A stretch of 64,000 bases of DNA, taken from positions 5,407,001 to 5,471,000 of the forward strand of contig CP031740.1 in NCBI GenBank assembly GCA_022701275.1. Direction: 5' to 3'. The notes under the pieces were generated by a model. The model ran no database searches, had not been told where the DNA came from, and saw only the letters and a program-made list of their open reading frames with translations. The stretch is from Microcoleus vaginatus PCC 9802 (lineage in GTDB: Bacteria; Cyanobacteriota; Cyanobacteriia; Cyanobacteriales; Microcoleaceae). Positions 36,187 to 45,566 of the stretch are shown here, piece by piece; position 1 is the first letter of the stretch; the number at the start of each line of letters is the position of its first letter. Position numbers and translations under genes: made by a program.

Positions 36187-37113
36187 TTATACTACTGACA
36201 GTAGACTATAGCAACCAAATATTTTTAAAGTTTCTGTGTGATTTTTTAATTCTTCGAGTGCCGATCGAACAAATGCTTGGCAGGCGTTAGCTTCAACGTC
36301 CATAAAGAAAATATATTCTCCGAGCGATCTTTTAGTAGGTCTAGATTCAATCCGACTTAAATTAATACCGCGACTGGCAAATACTTGCAAAGGTTTTACC
36401 AGTGATCCCGGCATATTGGCAGGTACGCTAAAAGCTAGTGAGGTATGGGTGCAATTAGACGGTGAAGCATCGAGGATCAACTTAGAAGCAGATTGTGTAA
36501 TGGATTTAAGGGATGAGCGCTCCCCTGCTTCTACGTTGGCGATTTCTCCAAAACTCCTGCTGAGTACCCAAAATCGAGTGTAATTATCGGGATAATCATT
36601 AATGGGTTGAGCTAACACTGGCAAATGGTAAAGTTCAGCAGCTCTTGGCGAAGATATCGCTGCTACATTTCTATCTTCCAGATATTGCAATGCTTCCGTG
36701 GTAGAATTGGCCGGAATTAATTGAGCTGAGGGAATAAACTGCCCCAACCATACCTGACACTGAGCTAGCGCTTGCGGGTGAGAGTAAACTTTTTGAATCT
36801 CGTTAAAATTTTTAGCATTAGACACCAGAGCGTGGGAAATTGGCAAAACTAAGGCGTGTTGAATGCGGAGTTGATCGAGTCGCCACAGTGTATCTAAGGT
36901 GACAGTCACACTGCCTTCGATCGAATTTTCAACGGGCACAACTGAATAGTCAACCTGCCCTACGGCCGATGCCTCTAGCGCTTGGGAAATGGTGGAATAA
37001 GGACACAGGGTGCATTCCAAGTTAGTTTCCAAGCTCAACCAATTGACATAAGCTAGAGCCGCTGTTTCTGCATTTGTACCAACAGGGCCGAGATGTGCGA
37101 TCGAAATTTTCAT
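36187..37113 (-). CDS. pheA: Prephenate dehydratase
   Basis: The 308-residue protein converts prephenate to phenylpyruvate, the step to phenylalanine. It has the N-terminal periplasmic-binding-like domain with VGTNAETAALAY, VPVENSIEGSV and the YTRFWVLSRSF motif. A C-terminal ACT domain follows (about 215-305; PGSLVKPLQVFASRGINLSR, ESRPTKRSLGEYIFFMDVE), which binds phenylalanine for feedback. It is the P-protein without chorismate mutase. Confidence 0.95.
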   Translation of the reverse strand: MKISIAHLGPVGTNAETAALAYVNWLSLETNLECTLCPYSTISQALEASAVGQVDYSVVPVENSIEGSVTVTLDTLWRLDQLRIQHALVLPISHALVSNAKNFNEIQKVYSHPQALAQCQVWLGQFIPSAQLIPANSTTEALQYLEDRNVAAISSPRAAELYHLPVLAQPINDYPDNYTRFWVLSRSFGEIANVEAGERSSLKSITQSASKLILDASPSNCTHTSLAFSVPANMPGSLVKPLQVFASRGINLSRIESRPTKRSLGEYIFFMDVEANACQAFVRSALEELKNHTETLKIFGCYSLLSVV

Positions 37114-37321
37114 TTAGAGGCAATTTTAGGTTACAAATGTTTGCTTTACTCTCATCAGCTAGGAAGTATGATGAAAAATTAGCAATGTCCCGAAAGCTTT
37201 TATCGGTGATTTCTCGGATGACATTGCTGGGTACACGACTTAGTGCGCGACTTATGTCACCTTAGAAAAGGTGATACTTTATTAAGATATGCTTAGGAAT
37301 CCTATATTTTGATATCTTCTC

Positions 37322-37900
37322 ATGTATATACGCTTTAATGCTTCCCAATCGGTTGAGATCTCGGTACCAGAGGAACGGGTTCCCATTCAACATTATCTGC
37401 GCCAGCCGAGGCGACTGGTGAACGCCCTTGTCGATCAAAGTCGCACAGAACAGCTAAGCGATGACTGTTTCCGCCTAAAAATGCGACCGTTACAATTTAT
37501 GATGCTGAGCCTTCAACCCACAGTAGACATGAGGGTGTGGGCGCAGTCGGACGGTACAATCAATTTGGAGTCCGTCGCGTGCGAAATTCGCGGCGTGGGT
37601 TATATCAACGATCGCTTTGCTCTCAATCTCAAAGGACAGCTTTGTGTACACCAAAGCAGCGGGGTAGCATACTTGAAGGGAAAAGCGGATTTGGAAGTGC
37701 AAGTAGAGTTACCGCCGCCGTTTTGGCTGACGCCCAAGCCCATTTTAGAAGCAACAGGCAATGCTTTGCTCAAGAGCGTACTGATGAGCGTCAAACAGCG
37801 GTTGATGCACCAGTTGCTCTCCGATTACCGTCGGTGGGCAAGCAGCGAAAGTGAGCTAAAATCGCTCGAGATCCCCCCAATCTTATCTTTAGAAGGGTGA
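37322..37900 (+). CDS. DUF1997-family protein
   Basis: The 192-residue protein has the family signature VEISVPEERVPIQHYLRQPR near the N-terminus and PPFWLTPKPILEATGNALLK toward the end. It reads as a mixed alpha-beta START/lipid-binding-like fold with no membrane helix. The family is conserved in cyanobacteria and plants. Its function is not known to me. It is divergent from pheA. Confidence 0.85.
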   Translation: MYIRFNASQSVEISVPEERVPIQHYLRQPRRLVNALVDQSRTEQLSDDCFRLKMRPLQFMMLSLQPTVDMRVWAQSDGTINLESVACEIRGVGYINDRFALNLKGQLCVHQSSGVAYLKGKADLEVQVELPPPFWLTPKPILEATGNALLKSVLMSVKQRLMHQLLSDYRRWASSESELKSLEIPPILSLEG

Positions 37901-38041
37901 AATCCTACTAGAGAACTTGTTAATTAATGTATAGGGATATGTAGGCACAAATCAGGTCTCTTACCCAAATATTAGTTAGACGCTCGAATTGGGTACCTGG
38001 AGCTTTGTTTGAACTAGCCCGCACGGATAGATAGCTGCCTG

Positions 38042-38494
38042 TCAGTCAAGATCGATTTGAGTGAGCCCCCCATGTTCATCGTCTTCGATGATTCCCACGC
38101 CCCCAGGCCAAGCAGTAGACCTGTTTTTTGAAACTTCGTCCTTTTGGCGGAGGTCCCGCTGCGGTGGCTTGATTATTTTGCCCGGTTGATTCGTGGCGCC
38201 CACCCCAATTCTGATTTTTGGCCCGGAATTGCCCAAGCGAATTGTCATCCCGTCCACAACTGACACCTGAGCGATCGGTCTATCATCTACATAAGTGCCG
38301 TTAGCACCAAAATTAATAATTTCCCAGCCATTGGCGTGATTCCACAGCTCTACATGGTGGCGGGAAACTACAGCGCTGTAAATAATTACATCATTGTCGT
38401 TCGATCGACCGATCCGAACCACCGGTTCTGATTCAAAACACCAACTTTGAACCGCGACAGACTGGATAGGATGTAAAAGAGTTAAGGTAATCAC
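38042..38494 (-). CDS. FHA-domain protein (copy A)
   Basis: The 150-residue protein starts at GTG and is essentially one forkhead-associated phosphothreonine-binding domain (about 20-105). It has VRIGRSNDNDVIIYSAVVSRHH, NFGANGTYVDDRPI and GMTIRLGNSGPKIRIG. It is a paralogue of the protein at 40014-40505, with the same HPIQSVAVQSW-type start. FHA domains read Ser/Thr kinase phosphorylation. Its start overlaps the stop of the gene at 38491 (GTGA), which suggests coupling. Confidence 0.9.
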   Translation of the reverse strand: MITLTLLHPIQSVAVQSWCFESEPVVRIGRSNDNDVIIYSAVVSRHHVELWNHANGWEIINFGANGTYVDDRPIAQVSVVDGMTIRLGNSGPKIRIGVGATNQPGKIIKPPQRDLRQKDEVSKNRSTAWPGGVGIIEDDEHGGLTQIDLD

Positions 38495-39120
38495 TGATGT
38501 TTAGACACTCCACCGCCAGACAGAAACGGGGATACTTCCAGAGAGATTTTTTGGGAGAAAACTGCAAAAAATTTGATTTTTAAAGGCGTCGTCAGTGGGC
38601 CCTGATTCCCTCGCTCTGCCGTAAAAGTTGAACTTTTGGCTGCTTGAGGCATTGGAACAAACTTTTGATGGTTAGCTTTTGGCGCAGGCGCAAATTTTTG
38701 CTGTCCTCGGTAACCACCAAACACGATGTTCTTAATCGGGTGAACGTCGCAGTGATTGACAGCGGTCTTAACCGCTTGATTAATGTGGTCTGGGAGGGAG
38801 CGATTGTTCGCATGGGTGAGCCGCTCAATTTGAGCGGCCAAATCACCCTTTTCCCGCTGACGAACCAGAGAATTTAACTCAGACCCGCGCTGGTTGCAGC
38901 CCTGATTCGAGTTCTCGATCGGGCGACAGTCAACGATCGAGGAATCGCTGTTTGTAAAGAAAGAAGTTAACCAATTATTAATGCTGGGGTCTCTAGATAA
39001 AATACTTGTTGGTTGTATCAAACAGCATAGGTCTTTTTGAGTTGCTAACATTTTCCTTATTGATGCGATACCTTTAAAATACAATGCTTTGAGCAGCACT
39101 GGAATTTTGAGCGACAACAC
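38491..39120 (-). CDS. Hypothetical protein upstream of FHA copy A
   Basis: The 209-codon frame starts at GTG 39120, or possibly at an internal ATG (MLATQKDLCCLIQ). It has no recognisable domain, a low-complexity basic/polar middle and a Ser/Gly-rich end. Its stop overlaps the GTG of the FHA gene (38491-38494), which argues that it is translated. The composition is odd compared with the neighbours, so it could also be spurious. Confidence 0.4.
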   Translation of the reverse strand: MLSLKIPVLLKALYFKGIASIRKMLATQKDLCCLIQPTSILSRDPSINNWLTSFFTNSDSSIVDCRPIENSNQGCNQRGSELNSLVRQREKGDLAAQIERLTHANNRSLPDHINQAVKTAVNHCDVHPIKNIVFGGYRGQQKFAPAPKANHQKFVPMPQAAKSSTFTAERGNQGPLTTPLKIKFFAVFSQKISLEVSPFLSGGGVSKHQ

Positions 39121-39220
39121 ATCAATCTCTCATAGCGAAAATACAGATCGACCTTCCTCGCGCGCGCCGGCCCAAAATGCGATCGGCAATTAGTCGCAGG
39201 GCGAGCGGGAAGGCCAAACT

Positions 39221-39958
39221 TCAGCTCAAATCTGACTCGGGCGGCTCCGGGTTCGGCTCTGGCGGGACAGATTCTTGTCTTTGCCGCTTCAACTCTGCAA
39301 CTTTTTCTTGAGCTACATCCCTGACTTCTAGAGCTTTATCTTGGAATTTTTCCGCCAGACTTTGAGCGCCCCGCTTCACACCTGCCACATTTTTGAGAGT
39401 TCTGTCGAAATCTTCCTGTAAAAACTCTGCTACCAGACCGACTTTTTTGTGCAGTCCCTCCGCGTACTGCACTGGCTCCGATACAGCAGCTTCAGAGACG
39501 ATCGCCCGCTTGCTGCCGATGGTCGAAATAGCTGCCACAGGTAACAAGTAAATGTCGTCTAAAACACCGCGCCAGCCGCTCGATTTAAATAGGTAGTGGG
39601 TGACTGAACCCGTGCGGACATCGAATAGGTAGTCAACCACTGCACCTGCCTGATTCCCAGCGTCCGTGAGCACCTCAAGCCCGATCGGACAAACAGCTTG
39701 TTCCGGCTGATGCAATTCCGGCAGTTCCGGGTTAATGGTGACAAAAACATTTTCCCCCACCGTATCAACTTGCGCCCAAGCGAACCAAGTTTTTTTGCTG
39801 CCCAAAAGTCCCGACTTGCAAGTAAAGCCGATCGCCCGCTGGGAGTGAGCATCGAGCCAAACCCGATCTACCCTGCCGACCTCTTCCGCCGTTCTGCGGT
39901 CGATCGTGCGGCGGTTGAGCAGTTCGCTGCGCCTAACAATCTGTGGTGATGTACTCAT
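39221..39958 (-). CDS. PRC-barrel-domain protein
   Basis: From ATG 39958 the protein has 245 residues. An AGGAGT site lies seven bases upstream of this ATG, so the longer frame to 40003 is unlikely. It holds two PRC-barrel-like modules (about 8-75 with RRTAEEVGRVDRVWLDAHSQ, and 85-150 with GAVVDYLFDVRTGSVTHYLF). A charged helical C-terminus (LAEKFQDKALEVRDVAQEKV) follows. PRC barrels bind RNA, proteins or photosystem components. It sits among FHA genes, so a signalling link is possible. Confidence 0.8.
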   Translation of the reverse strand: MSTSPQIVRRSELLNRRTIDRRTAEEVGRVDRVWLDAHSQRAIGFTCKSGLLGSKKTWFAWAQVDTVGENVFVTINPELPELHQPEQAVCPIGLEVLTDAGNQAGAVVDYLFDVRTGSVTHYLFKSSGWRGVLDDIYLLPVAAISTIGSKRAIVSEAAVSEPVQYAEGLHKKVGLVAEFLQEDFDRTLKNVAGVKRGAQSLAEKFQDKALEVRDVAQEKVAELKRQRQESVPPEPNPEPPESDLS

Positions 39959-40013
39959 AAATAAACTCCTGAGTGCCGCCTTTGAAAAATGTCTATCGTC
40001 CAAAGAAGCCGAT

Positions 40014-40505
40014 TTAATATTCTTCTTCCGAATAATGGCGATTATTATCTGCCTCGGTTAACTCCTCCTCTTCCCTGGAAGTGCCAACTTCTTTTTGGTC
40101 GGGAACAGGAATCGTGCTAATTTGCACGCCGCCCGAGGGAGCGTGAATTTCCTTAGCCTCCCTTGGCTTGACGCTAATTTGTCCTAACTGGACTGAGGAC
40201 TGATTTGGGCCTACGTTGATTTGAATTTTCGGACCTGAGCGAGCCAAGTGAACGATCAGACCGTCCACAATGGGAACCTTAGCGATCGGCTTACCATCGA
40301 GGTAAGTGCCATTGGTACCTAAATTGATCAGTTCCCAAGTTATGCCGCTGCGCCGCAATTCGATGTGGCGACGAGAAACCACAGCGCTAAAAAGAACGAC
40401 GTGGTTTTCGGTCGAGCGCCCGATCCGGACGACCTGCTCGTCTTCAAAGATCCAACTGCGGACGGGTATAGACTGGAGTGGATGTAGCAAGGTCAGCTTA
40501 ATCAC
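40014..40505 (-). CDS. FHA-domain protein (copy B)
   Basis: The 163-residue protein starts at GTG. It has one FHA domain (about 18-105): VRIGRSTENHVVLFSAVVSRRH, NLGTNGTYLDGKPI and GLIVHLARSGPKIQIN. The remaining C-terminus is acidic and disordered. It closely parallels the gene at 38042-38494, so the two arose by duplication, separated by the PRC-barrel and hypothetical genes. Confidence 0.9.
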   Translation of the reverse strand: MIKLTLLHPLQSIPVRSWIFEDEQVVRIGRSTENHVVLFSAVVSRRHIELRRSGITWELINLGTNGTYLDGKPIAKVPIVDGLIVHLARSGPKIQINVGPNQSSVQLGQISVKPREAKEIHAPSGGVQISTIPVPDQKEVGTSREEEELTEADNNRHYSEEEY

Positions 40506-40587
40506 ATTGGCAGCATTGAGTTTTGGTAGAGCGCCTCAAGATGCGATTTTAGATTTTAGACTTTCGATCGCCCAATCCAAACTCGCT

Positions 40588-41376
40588 CTAAGAGATTTGA
40601 AATAAAAACGTAACCAGGTCTCCTTTGCCCAGAGAGATGCGGTCTCCCGGTCGCAACCGGTGGCGGTTTCCCTTGGGTAGCGGAGTATTGTTGACGTAAG
40701 TGCCGTTAGAACTGCCTACATCTTCTAGGTAGCAAGCATCTCCCTCCACCCGGAGATTTGCGTGTACCCGAGAAACTATCTCAGAATTAGCAAATCCCGA
40801 AACATCAATATCCGGCGGTACTAAGTCATTTGGCTTGCCTATGTGAACCACAGAGAGACTGTGAGGCAATTCCATCGGCGTATTTGTCTGAACGTGTAGC
40901 AGGCGCGCCGACTGCTGTTGCAGTTGAGTTTTAGCTACACCTGCTGGCTGTGGGCCCGGAACCGGAGGAGAGATATTTACTGGTGTTGCCACCGATTCAG
41001 TTGTAACAGGAACCGAGGGCGAAGGCGGGGGATCTGGAATCGTCGGAATGCTGGCGGGACTTTTTTCCAAGTTGAGTCCCTTATTCAGGGTAACTAGAGG
41101 TTCGGCCATCAGGGGAGCGGGTGGCACTAAATCCGGCGCCGGTGACGATACCACTGTGGGGCCTACAGGCGAGGGGGACGGTACTGTCACCTCAACTTCT
41201 GGAACTATGGAACCCGGACGCAAGTTAAAGCCACACTGGCCGCAAAATGCTGCATCTGTCTGAACTGCTGCACCGCAGTTCGAGCAACTTGCGGTAACAG
41301 GTAAAGGCGTGTAGCAAGCCTCACACTGGCTGGCCCCGTCGGGGTTCTGGTGATTGCAATTGGGACAGACAATCAT
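40588..41376 (-). CDS. Double zinc-ribbon FHA-domain protein
   Basis: The 262-residue protein opens with two zinc-ribbon modules (CPNCNHQNPDGASQCEAC and CSNCGAAVQTDAAFCGQCG). A Pro/Val-rich disordered linker (about 55-160) follows, then a C-terminal FHA domain (about 175-262) with NSEIVSRVHANLRVEGDACY, VGSSNGTYVNN and the closing PGDRISLGKGDLVTFLF. It is the third FHA protein within 3.4 kb. It is likely an adaptor between kinase signalling and an unknown target. Confidence 0.9.
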   Translation of the reverse strand: MIVCPNCNHQNPDGASQCEACYTPLPVTASCSNCGAAVQTDAAFCGQCGFNLRPGSIVPEVEVTVPSPSPVGPTVVSSPAPDLVPPAPLMAEPLVTLNKGLNLEKSPASIPTIPDPPPSPSVPVTTESVATPVNISPPVPGPQPAGVAKTQLQQQSARLLHVQTNTPMELPHSLSVVHIGKPNDLVPPDIDVSGFANSEIVSRVHANLRVEGDACYLEDVGSSNGTYVNNTPLPKGNRHRLRPGDRISLGKGDLVTFLFQIS

Positions 41377-41582
41377 CGATTTCTCCTTGCTATCGGCCAG
41401 ATTTTCAAATCAGCCTCATAAAAATACTCGTGTATATGGTCAAATTTTAACTTTAACCGCCACAATTCTTATATTGCTTCGCTAATACTAGCAACTGAGC
41501 TGACGCCGTGACGTTAGCTGTGATGGGCAAGATTGAGTTAGTGATAATGCTGACTGTGTTGGCACGCTTGCGGCTCTGTCGG

Positions 41583-42302
41583 CTATTTTACTGCTTGGCC
41601 AGCCGCCGCATCGAGCAGCCACCAAAGTTCGCCCTCTGGTTGAACGAGTCTGGCTGGATAGGTCATTTCGTCGGCTGCGGGGGCAAAAATTTGAGCTAGG
41701 GCCGGTTGTTTGCTGGCTCCTGCGACCATGAACATGACGCACCGGGCCCGGTTGATTAAGGGGACTGTAAAGGTAATGCGGGGTTGACCGTCTTTGTTGC
41801 CGACAGTTACTAGGGCATCCCGGACTTCCAAGGCTGCTGTGCCGGGAAATAGAGAGGCGGTGTGGGCGTCGTCTCCTATGCCCAATAAAATGATGTCGAA
41901 GGCAGGAAACTCGCCCTCGGATACTTTGAAGAACTGCTGTAATTCGGTTTGGTGTGCCGCAGCGTCGGCTGCGGGGTCGCCGGCGCCTGTGGGCATGGGG
42001 TGGATGTTGCTGGCGGGGATATTCACTCGATCGAGCCACGCGAGGCGCGCCATTTTTTGATTGCTGTCTGGGTGTTCTGGGGGAACGTAGCGTTCGTCGC
42101 CCCAGAAAACGTGAATTTTGTCCCAAGGCAGGTCTTGGGCTGCGATCGCTCTGTAGAGCGGTTCCGGTGTGCTTCCGCCCGCTGCGGCGATCGTACAAAG
42201 TCCGCGTTCTGCTATGGCTTCTGAGATTTTCGACAGCACAATCTCCAGCGATCGATCTATTAGTTGTTCCCGATTTGCTAATACTTCAACTACTTTTTTC
42301 AT
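41583..42302 (-). CDS. pgl: 6-phosphogluconolactonase
   Basis: The 239-residue protein hydrolyses 6-phosphogluconolactone in the oxidative pentose-phosphate pathway. It has AAAGGSTPEPLYRAIAAQ, VFWGDERYVPPEHPDSN and ILLGIGDDAHTASLFPG, all SOL/DevB-family marks. Length is standard. It stands alone. Overlapping frames on other strands here are shadows. Confidence 0.94.
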   Translation of the reverse strand: MKKVVEVLANREQLIDRSLEIVLSKISEAIAERGLCTIAAAGGSTPEPLYRAIAAQDLPWDKIHVFWGDERYVPPEHPDSNQKMARLAWLDRVNIPASNIHPMPTGAGDPAADAAAHQTELQQFFKVSEGEFPAFDIILLGIGDDAHTASLFPGTAALEVRDALVTVGNKDGQPRITFTVPLINRARCVMFMVAGASKQPALAQIFAPAADEMTYPARLVQPEGELWWLLDAAAGQAVK

Positions 42303-42765
42303 TCATTTCCTCTCAACTTTCCTTGGGGGTTATTCTCAGCAATTGCCAATTTTACCTTAACATTTTGGTTTGAGGTCGATCTACTGACAGACCCGGCAGG
42401 CCTGGCACCGCATCGCATAACATTTTATCATCTTATGCCCCTTGATTTGAGGAAAGCAAGACATATTTCTACCAGTGCTTTATGGATTTTCACCCGTTGC
42501 ATTGAGCTTTCGCAACTTTCAATCAAAAGTTTGATCGTACTCGGAGCATCTCTGCAGAAAGTAAAAAGCGTTTTTTGGGAATCCGATCCGTCCCGCACAG
42601 CAAAGTCTATAAATATAGCGAGCCGGACGATCGCACACCGGCAGTAAAAGCCAAACCGAGATGCTCCCGATCGCACTTACCCCGGCATAGCAAAAATAAT
42701 CAAGATTGATGTGGTAGAGTAGGAAAAATAGTTTTAAATCCGCACGCTCGGATGGAAGCAAAACT
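42303..42765. other. Intergenic interval after pgl start
   Basis: The 463 bases hold several mutually overlapping short frames on both strands (about 60-80 codons around 42430-42680), none with a motif or ribosome site. I see nothing else supportable except AT-rich sequence before the 42766 gene. Confidence 0.45.
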
Positions 42766-44136
42766 ATGTCAAGTTTTAAGCGATTTCCTACATCTGTCCG
42801 CTATCTGATAGCGCGGTTGCGCCACTGGACCCAACCGGCGGTTTGGGCTCCCCTAGCCGTACTCTGTGCAGGGGGGTTATTTATCTGGGAGGTCTCTGTA
42901 AATCCAGAAAGGTTGAGCATAGATGGCGAAGAAGAACCAGCCTCAAACTCTCCAGCTTCGCTATCGGGGCTATCGGCTGAAGATACCGCCATTGCGGCTG
43001 AAATCGACAGCTTACCAGTGCTAGTCAATCAGTTTAATGGCTCTACTGCTTCTGAAGTGAACTTGTTAAATTCATCAGTAGTAAAAAGCAAAGGTTTATT
43101 CGAGGAACTTCGATCTCGGGGCTTAGAAACTCCTCAGCCATCTTCAGCCCCCAAGCGGGTAGGAAGCAGCGGATTTTTGCCTGTGCCAAATTTAGCAACT
43201 CCTGCTGTCGATGATGCCGGAAACAATAACCCTCAAAATTCCAGCTTGCCAAGTTCAAACGCAACATCAGCATTGAGTTTATCGGGCAGTGGGAGAGTGA
43301 CTTCCGGGATAAAAACGATCCAGCCTGAGTCTGGGGGTACAGCGACAGCAACTTTATCGCAGGCGTCGAGTGATGCTAATTCAGATAAACAAAACGAAAA
43401 TTCTCTGCCTTTGAGTCCGCTGCAAGCAGCTATGAAAAAATACGTCGTTGCTAACACTTCGGCAACGGCGGCTTCGGCTGAGAAAACAGCAGACTCGGCT
43501 ACATTGCTCGATCGACCGGCTTCCGATCCAGCAGCAGTAAATGCGACAAATTTGCTCCCAACGACCGCTAAAGCTCAAGCTGGAGCAAATCCTGTGAATG
43601 TTCCCACAGCACTTCCCCCACTTGTGGCTCCAACAACTACTGTGAGCAAGGAATCTCAAGAATTCTTAAAACCGACTGCTACAGTCCCTGAATCATTGGC
43701 GGGGTTAACTTCCCGAGTACCGACCCTCCCCGAAATTAATGCAGGGGCTGCAACGGTGGCTTTGCCGAAAAATCCCTACCAAACTAATTTATCTGGCTCA
43801 GGCTTCGCACCTGAAGTTCAACCTGTGGCACTTCCAGTAGCCATACCTTCGCCAACACCTCTACTTCCAAATGTCGATCCATCTCCCTTTCCAAGTGGGA
43901 TTGGGGGAAGCAAGATAATTAGCCCTCAATTCTCTCCCAATGCAGCGAATTCTCAATTTCAAACAGCTCCACCGAGTCAGCTTAATTTGCCGGAGCCACC
44001 TAACTTTGGAGTGGTTCCCCAAAATACAAATCAGGGCGTGCAGCCCATTCAACCTCAACCTTTTTCTACACCCCGCTCCCTGCGTCCGGGACGCTACATT
44101 GGCGGTGGCGAAATCAATACTTTTTCTAATCCTTAA
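42766..44136 (+). CDS. Low-complexity, single-helix membrane-anchored protein
   Basis: The 456-residue protein has one N-terminal membrane helix (about 26-46; WAPLAVLCAGGLFIWEVSV). An extended Ser/Thr/Pro/Ala/Asn-rich chain follows with no recognised domain, ending in LRPGRYIGGGEINTFSNP. Short repeated Pro-containing phrases (LPTTAKAQAGANP, LPPLVAPTTT) suggest a disordered periplasmic region, perhaps spanning the cell wall. It ends in an intergenic repeat. Function is unknown. Confidence 0.7.
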   Translation: MSSFKRFPTSVRYLIARLRHWTQPAVWAPLAVLCAGGLFIWEVSVNPERLSIDGEEEPASNSPASLSGLSAEDTAIAAEIDSLPVLVNQFNGSTASEVNLLNSSVVKSKGLFEELRSRGLETPQPSSAPKRVGSSGFLPVPNLATPAVDDAGNNNPQNSSLPSSNATSALSLSGSGRVTSGIKTIQPESGGTATATLSQASSDANSDKQNENSLPLSPLQAAMKKYVVANTSATAASAEKTADSATLLDRPASDPAAVNATNLLPTTAKAQAGANPVNVPTALPPLVAPTTTVSKESQEFLKPTATVPESLAGLTSRVPTLPEINAGAATVALPKNPYQTNLSGSGFAPEVQPVALPVAIPSPTPLLPNVDPSPFPSGIGGSKIISPQFSPNAANSQFQTAPPSQLNLPEPPNFGVVPQNTNQGVQPIQPQPFSTPRSLRPGRYIGGGEINTFSNP

Positions 44137-44325
44137 ATGAAGGAAGTTCGGCCACGAAAACTATATTATCAATTCCCAATACTTAGGCTACGCGGTTCCT
44201 GCCCTTGGACTTAGGTTCTCCTCAGGCTAGTCGAAGAGCTCGCGTAGTTGAAGGGCAGGGAGCCGAAGGCAGTGGAAGGGCAGTACAAGTTCCGAATTAC
44301 CCATTGCCAATGTTAGTGGTAAAAC
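44137..44325. repeat. Palindromic repeat between converging genes
   Basis: Around 44190-44275, blocks CTACGCG/CGCGTAG and CCTGCCCTT/AAGGGCAGG form an imperfect inverted repeat with an inner AGGCTAGTCGAAGAGCTCG part. It lies after the 42766 gene and before the lptF/G stop. It is likely a dispersed element. Confidence 0.5.
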
Positions 44326-45492
44326 TTACCTAGCGGCTGCCCGCACCAACAACAATCCCCCGATTCCCAAGCCAAACATTATCGGCAGCCAAGCCGACAG
44401 AATCGGAGTCAAAACAGCTTTCACGCCCATAGAACTCGTGATGAAAGAAAATACGTAGTAAGTAAAAATCACAATTACGCTAATACCAAAACTCGTTCCT
44501 CGACCGGAGCGGCGCGGTTGAGTTCCCAAAGCGGCTCCCACTAAACCAAATACCATGCACACGAAAGGAAAAGCATATTTTTCTTGAATTCGCACCTTTA
44601 ATTTGCGAATTTGCGGTTCGTCGCCGCTGTTTTTAATGATATCTAAACGCTCTAAAGCTTGGGCAATATTCATTTCCTTGAAATCCCGCGCTCTAGCCGC
44701 TAAATCTAAGGGCGTGCGGGGGAGTTGCAATTGCTGGTGTTGAAACCTAACTATATTGCGGTAAGAGCCATCAGGAGCTACTATATAAGCGGTTCCGTTG
44801 AAAAAATCCCAGGTATTTTCTGAGGGATTCCAAGTAGCTGATTCTGAAGAAACGATTTGATTGAGGCCGGGGGTGGAGCGATCGATAATTGTTAAACCTT
44901 TCATTCGCTGGCCGTCAAATTGTTCTGCATAAAAAAAGCGGGCCAGGATTTCGTCGCCGCCTTTTTCTGGTTTGCGAAATTCTGTGTAGATAATATTTCT
45001 ATCTTGAAATATCGGTTTTTCTCGCTTCAGGGCTCTGTCTAAAGTCAGAGTAGCTCTGTAGCTGGCGGCGGGTACAACTAACTCTTGCAAAGCAAAGGTG
45101 AAGCCTGCAACAATTAAACTCATTATCACAGCAGGCAGTATCAATCGGTAAACGCTAACTCCGCAACTGCGGAGGGCGATGAGTTCGCTGTCGCTGGACA
45201 TTCGGCTGTAGGCCATTAAGGTTGCTAGCAGCATTGACATGGGGAAAGCCAATACTACGAAGTAGGGAATTTGGAGGAGAAAAATTTCTATGGCGGCGCT
45301 GTAGGGGAGGCCGGATTCTGTGACTCTGCGGACTAATTCAAATAAGGCTCCAACTGTGACGGCGACGGATGTAAAGAGTCCGACGCCAAAGAGAAATGGC
45401 CCGATTAGTTCTTTGGTAATGTACCAGTCCATTACTGAAATTCTCGGCAGCCAGTTGATGGGATTCAAAGAATTGGATATTGCTATTTTCAT
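44326..45492 (-). CDS. LptF/LptG-family lipopolysaccharide export permease
   Basis: From ATG 45492 (388 residues; a TTG at 45522 would add ten) the protein has membrane helices at both ends and a periplasmic jellyroll (about 160-275). Marks include MDWYITKELIGPFLFGVGL, RMSSDSELIALRSCGVSVYR and the C-terminal RSGRGTSFGISVIVIFTYY. Cyanobacteria often encode a single LptF/G-type protein. It lies downstream of lptB, so it forms the lipopolysaccharide transporter with LptB and LptA. Confidence 0.9.
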   Translation of the reverse strand: MKIAISNSLNPINWLPRISVMDWYITKELIGPFLFGVGLFTSVAVTVGALFELVRRVTESGLPYSAAIEIFLLQIPYFVVLAFPMSMLLATLMAYSRMSSDSELIALRSCGVSVYRLILPAVIMSLIVAGFTFALQELVVPAASYRATLTLDRALKREKPIFQDRNIIYTEFRKPEKGGDEILARFFYAEQFDGQRMKGLTIIDRSTPGLNQIVSSESATWNPSENTWDFFNGTAYIVAPDGSYRNIVRFQHQQLQLPRTPLDLAARARDFKEMNIAQALERLDIIKNSGDEPQIRKLKVRIQEKYAFPFVCMVFGLVGAALGTQPRRSGRGTSFGISVIVIFTYYVFSFITSSMGVKAVLTPILSAWLPIMFGLGIGGLLLVRAAAR

Positions 45493-45566
45493 AGTTGCGC
45501 GTTCTCGCCGATTGCTCCTCAATCTAAAATCTAAAATTCTGCTGTTTGCCGAATGCCTTCAAAAGA

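Noticed and set aside
41488-42198. A 236-codon minus-strand frame over pgl
   Set aside because: It is very rich in Arg/Ser/Pro and lies in another frame of the clear pgl gene, so it is a shadow.
42428-42761. Short overlapping frames on both strands before the 42766 gene
   Set aside because: Mutually overlapping, without conserved motif or ribosome site.
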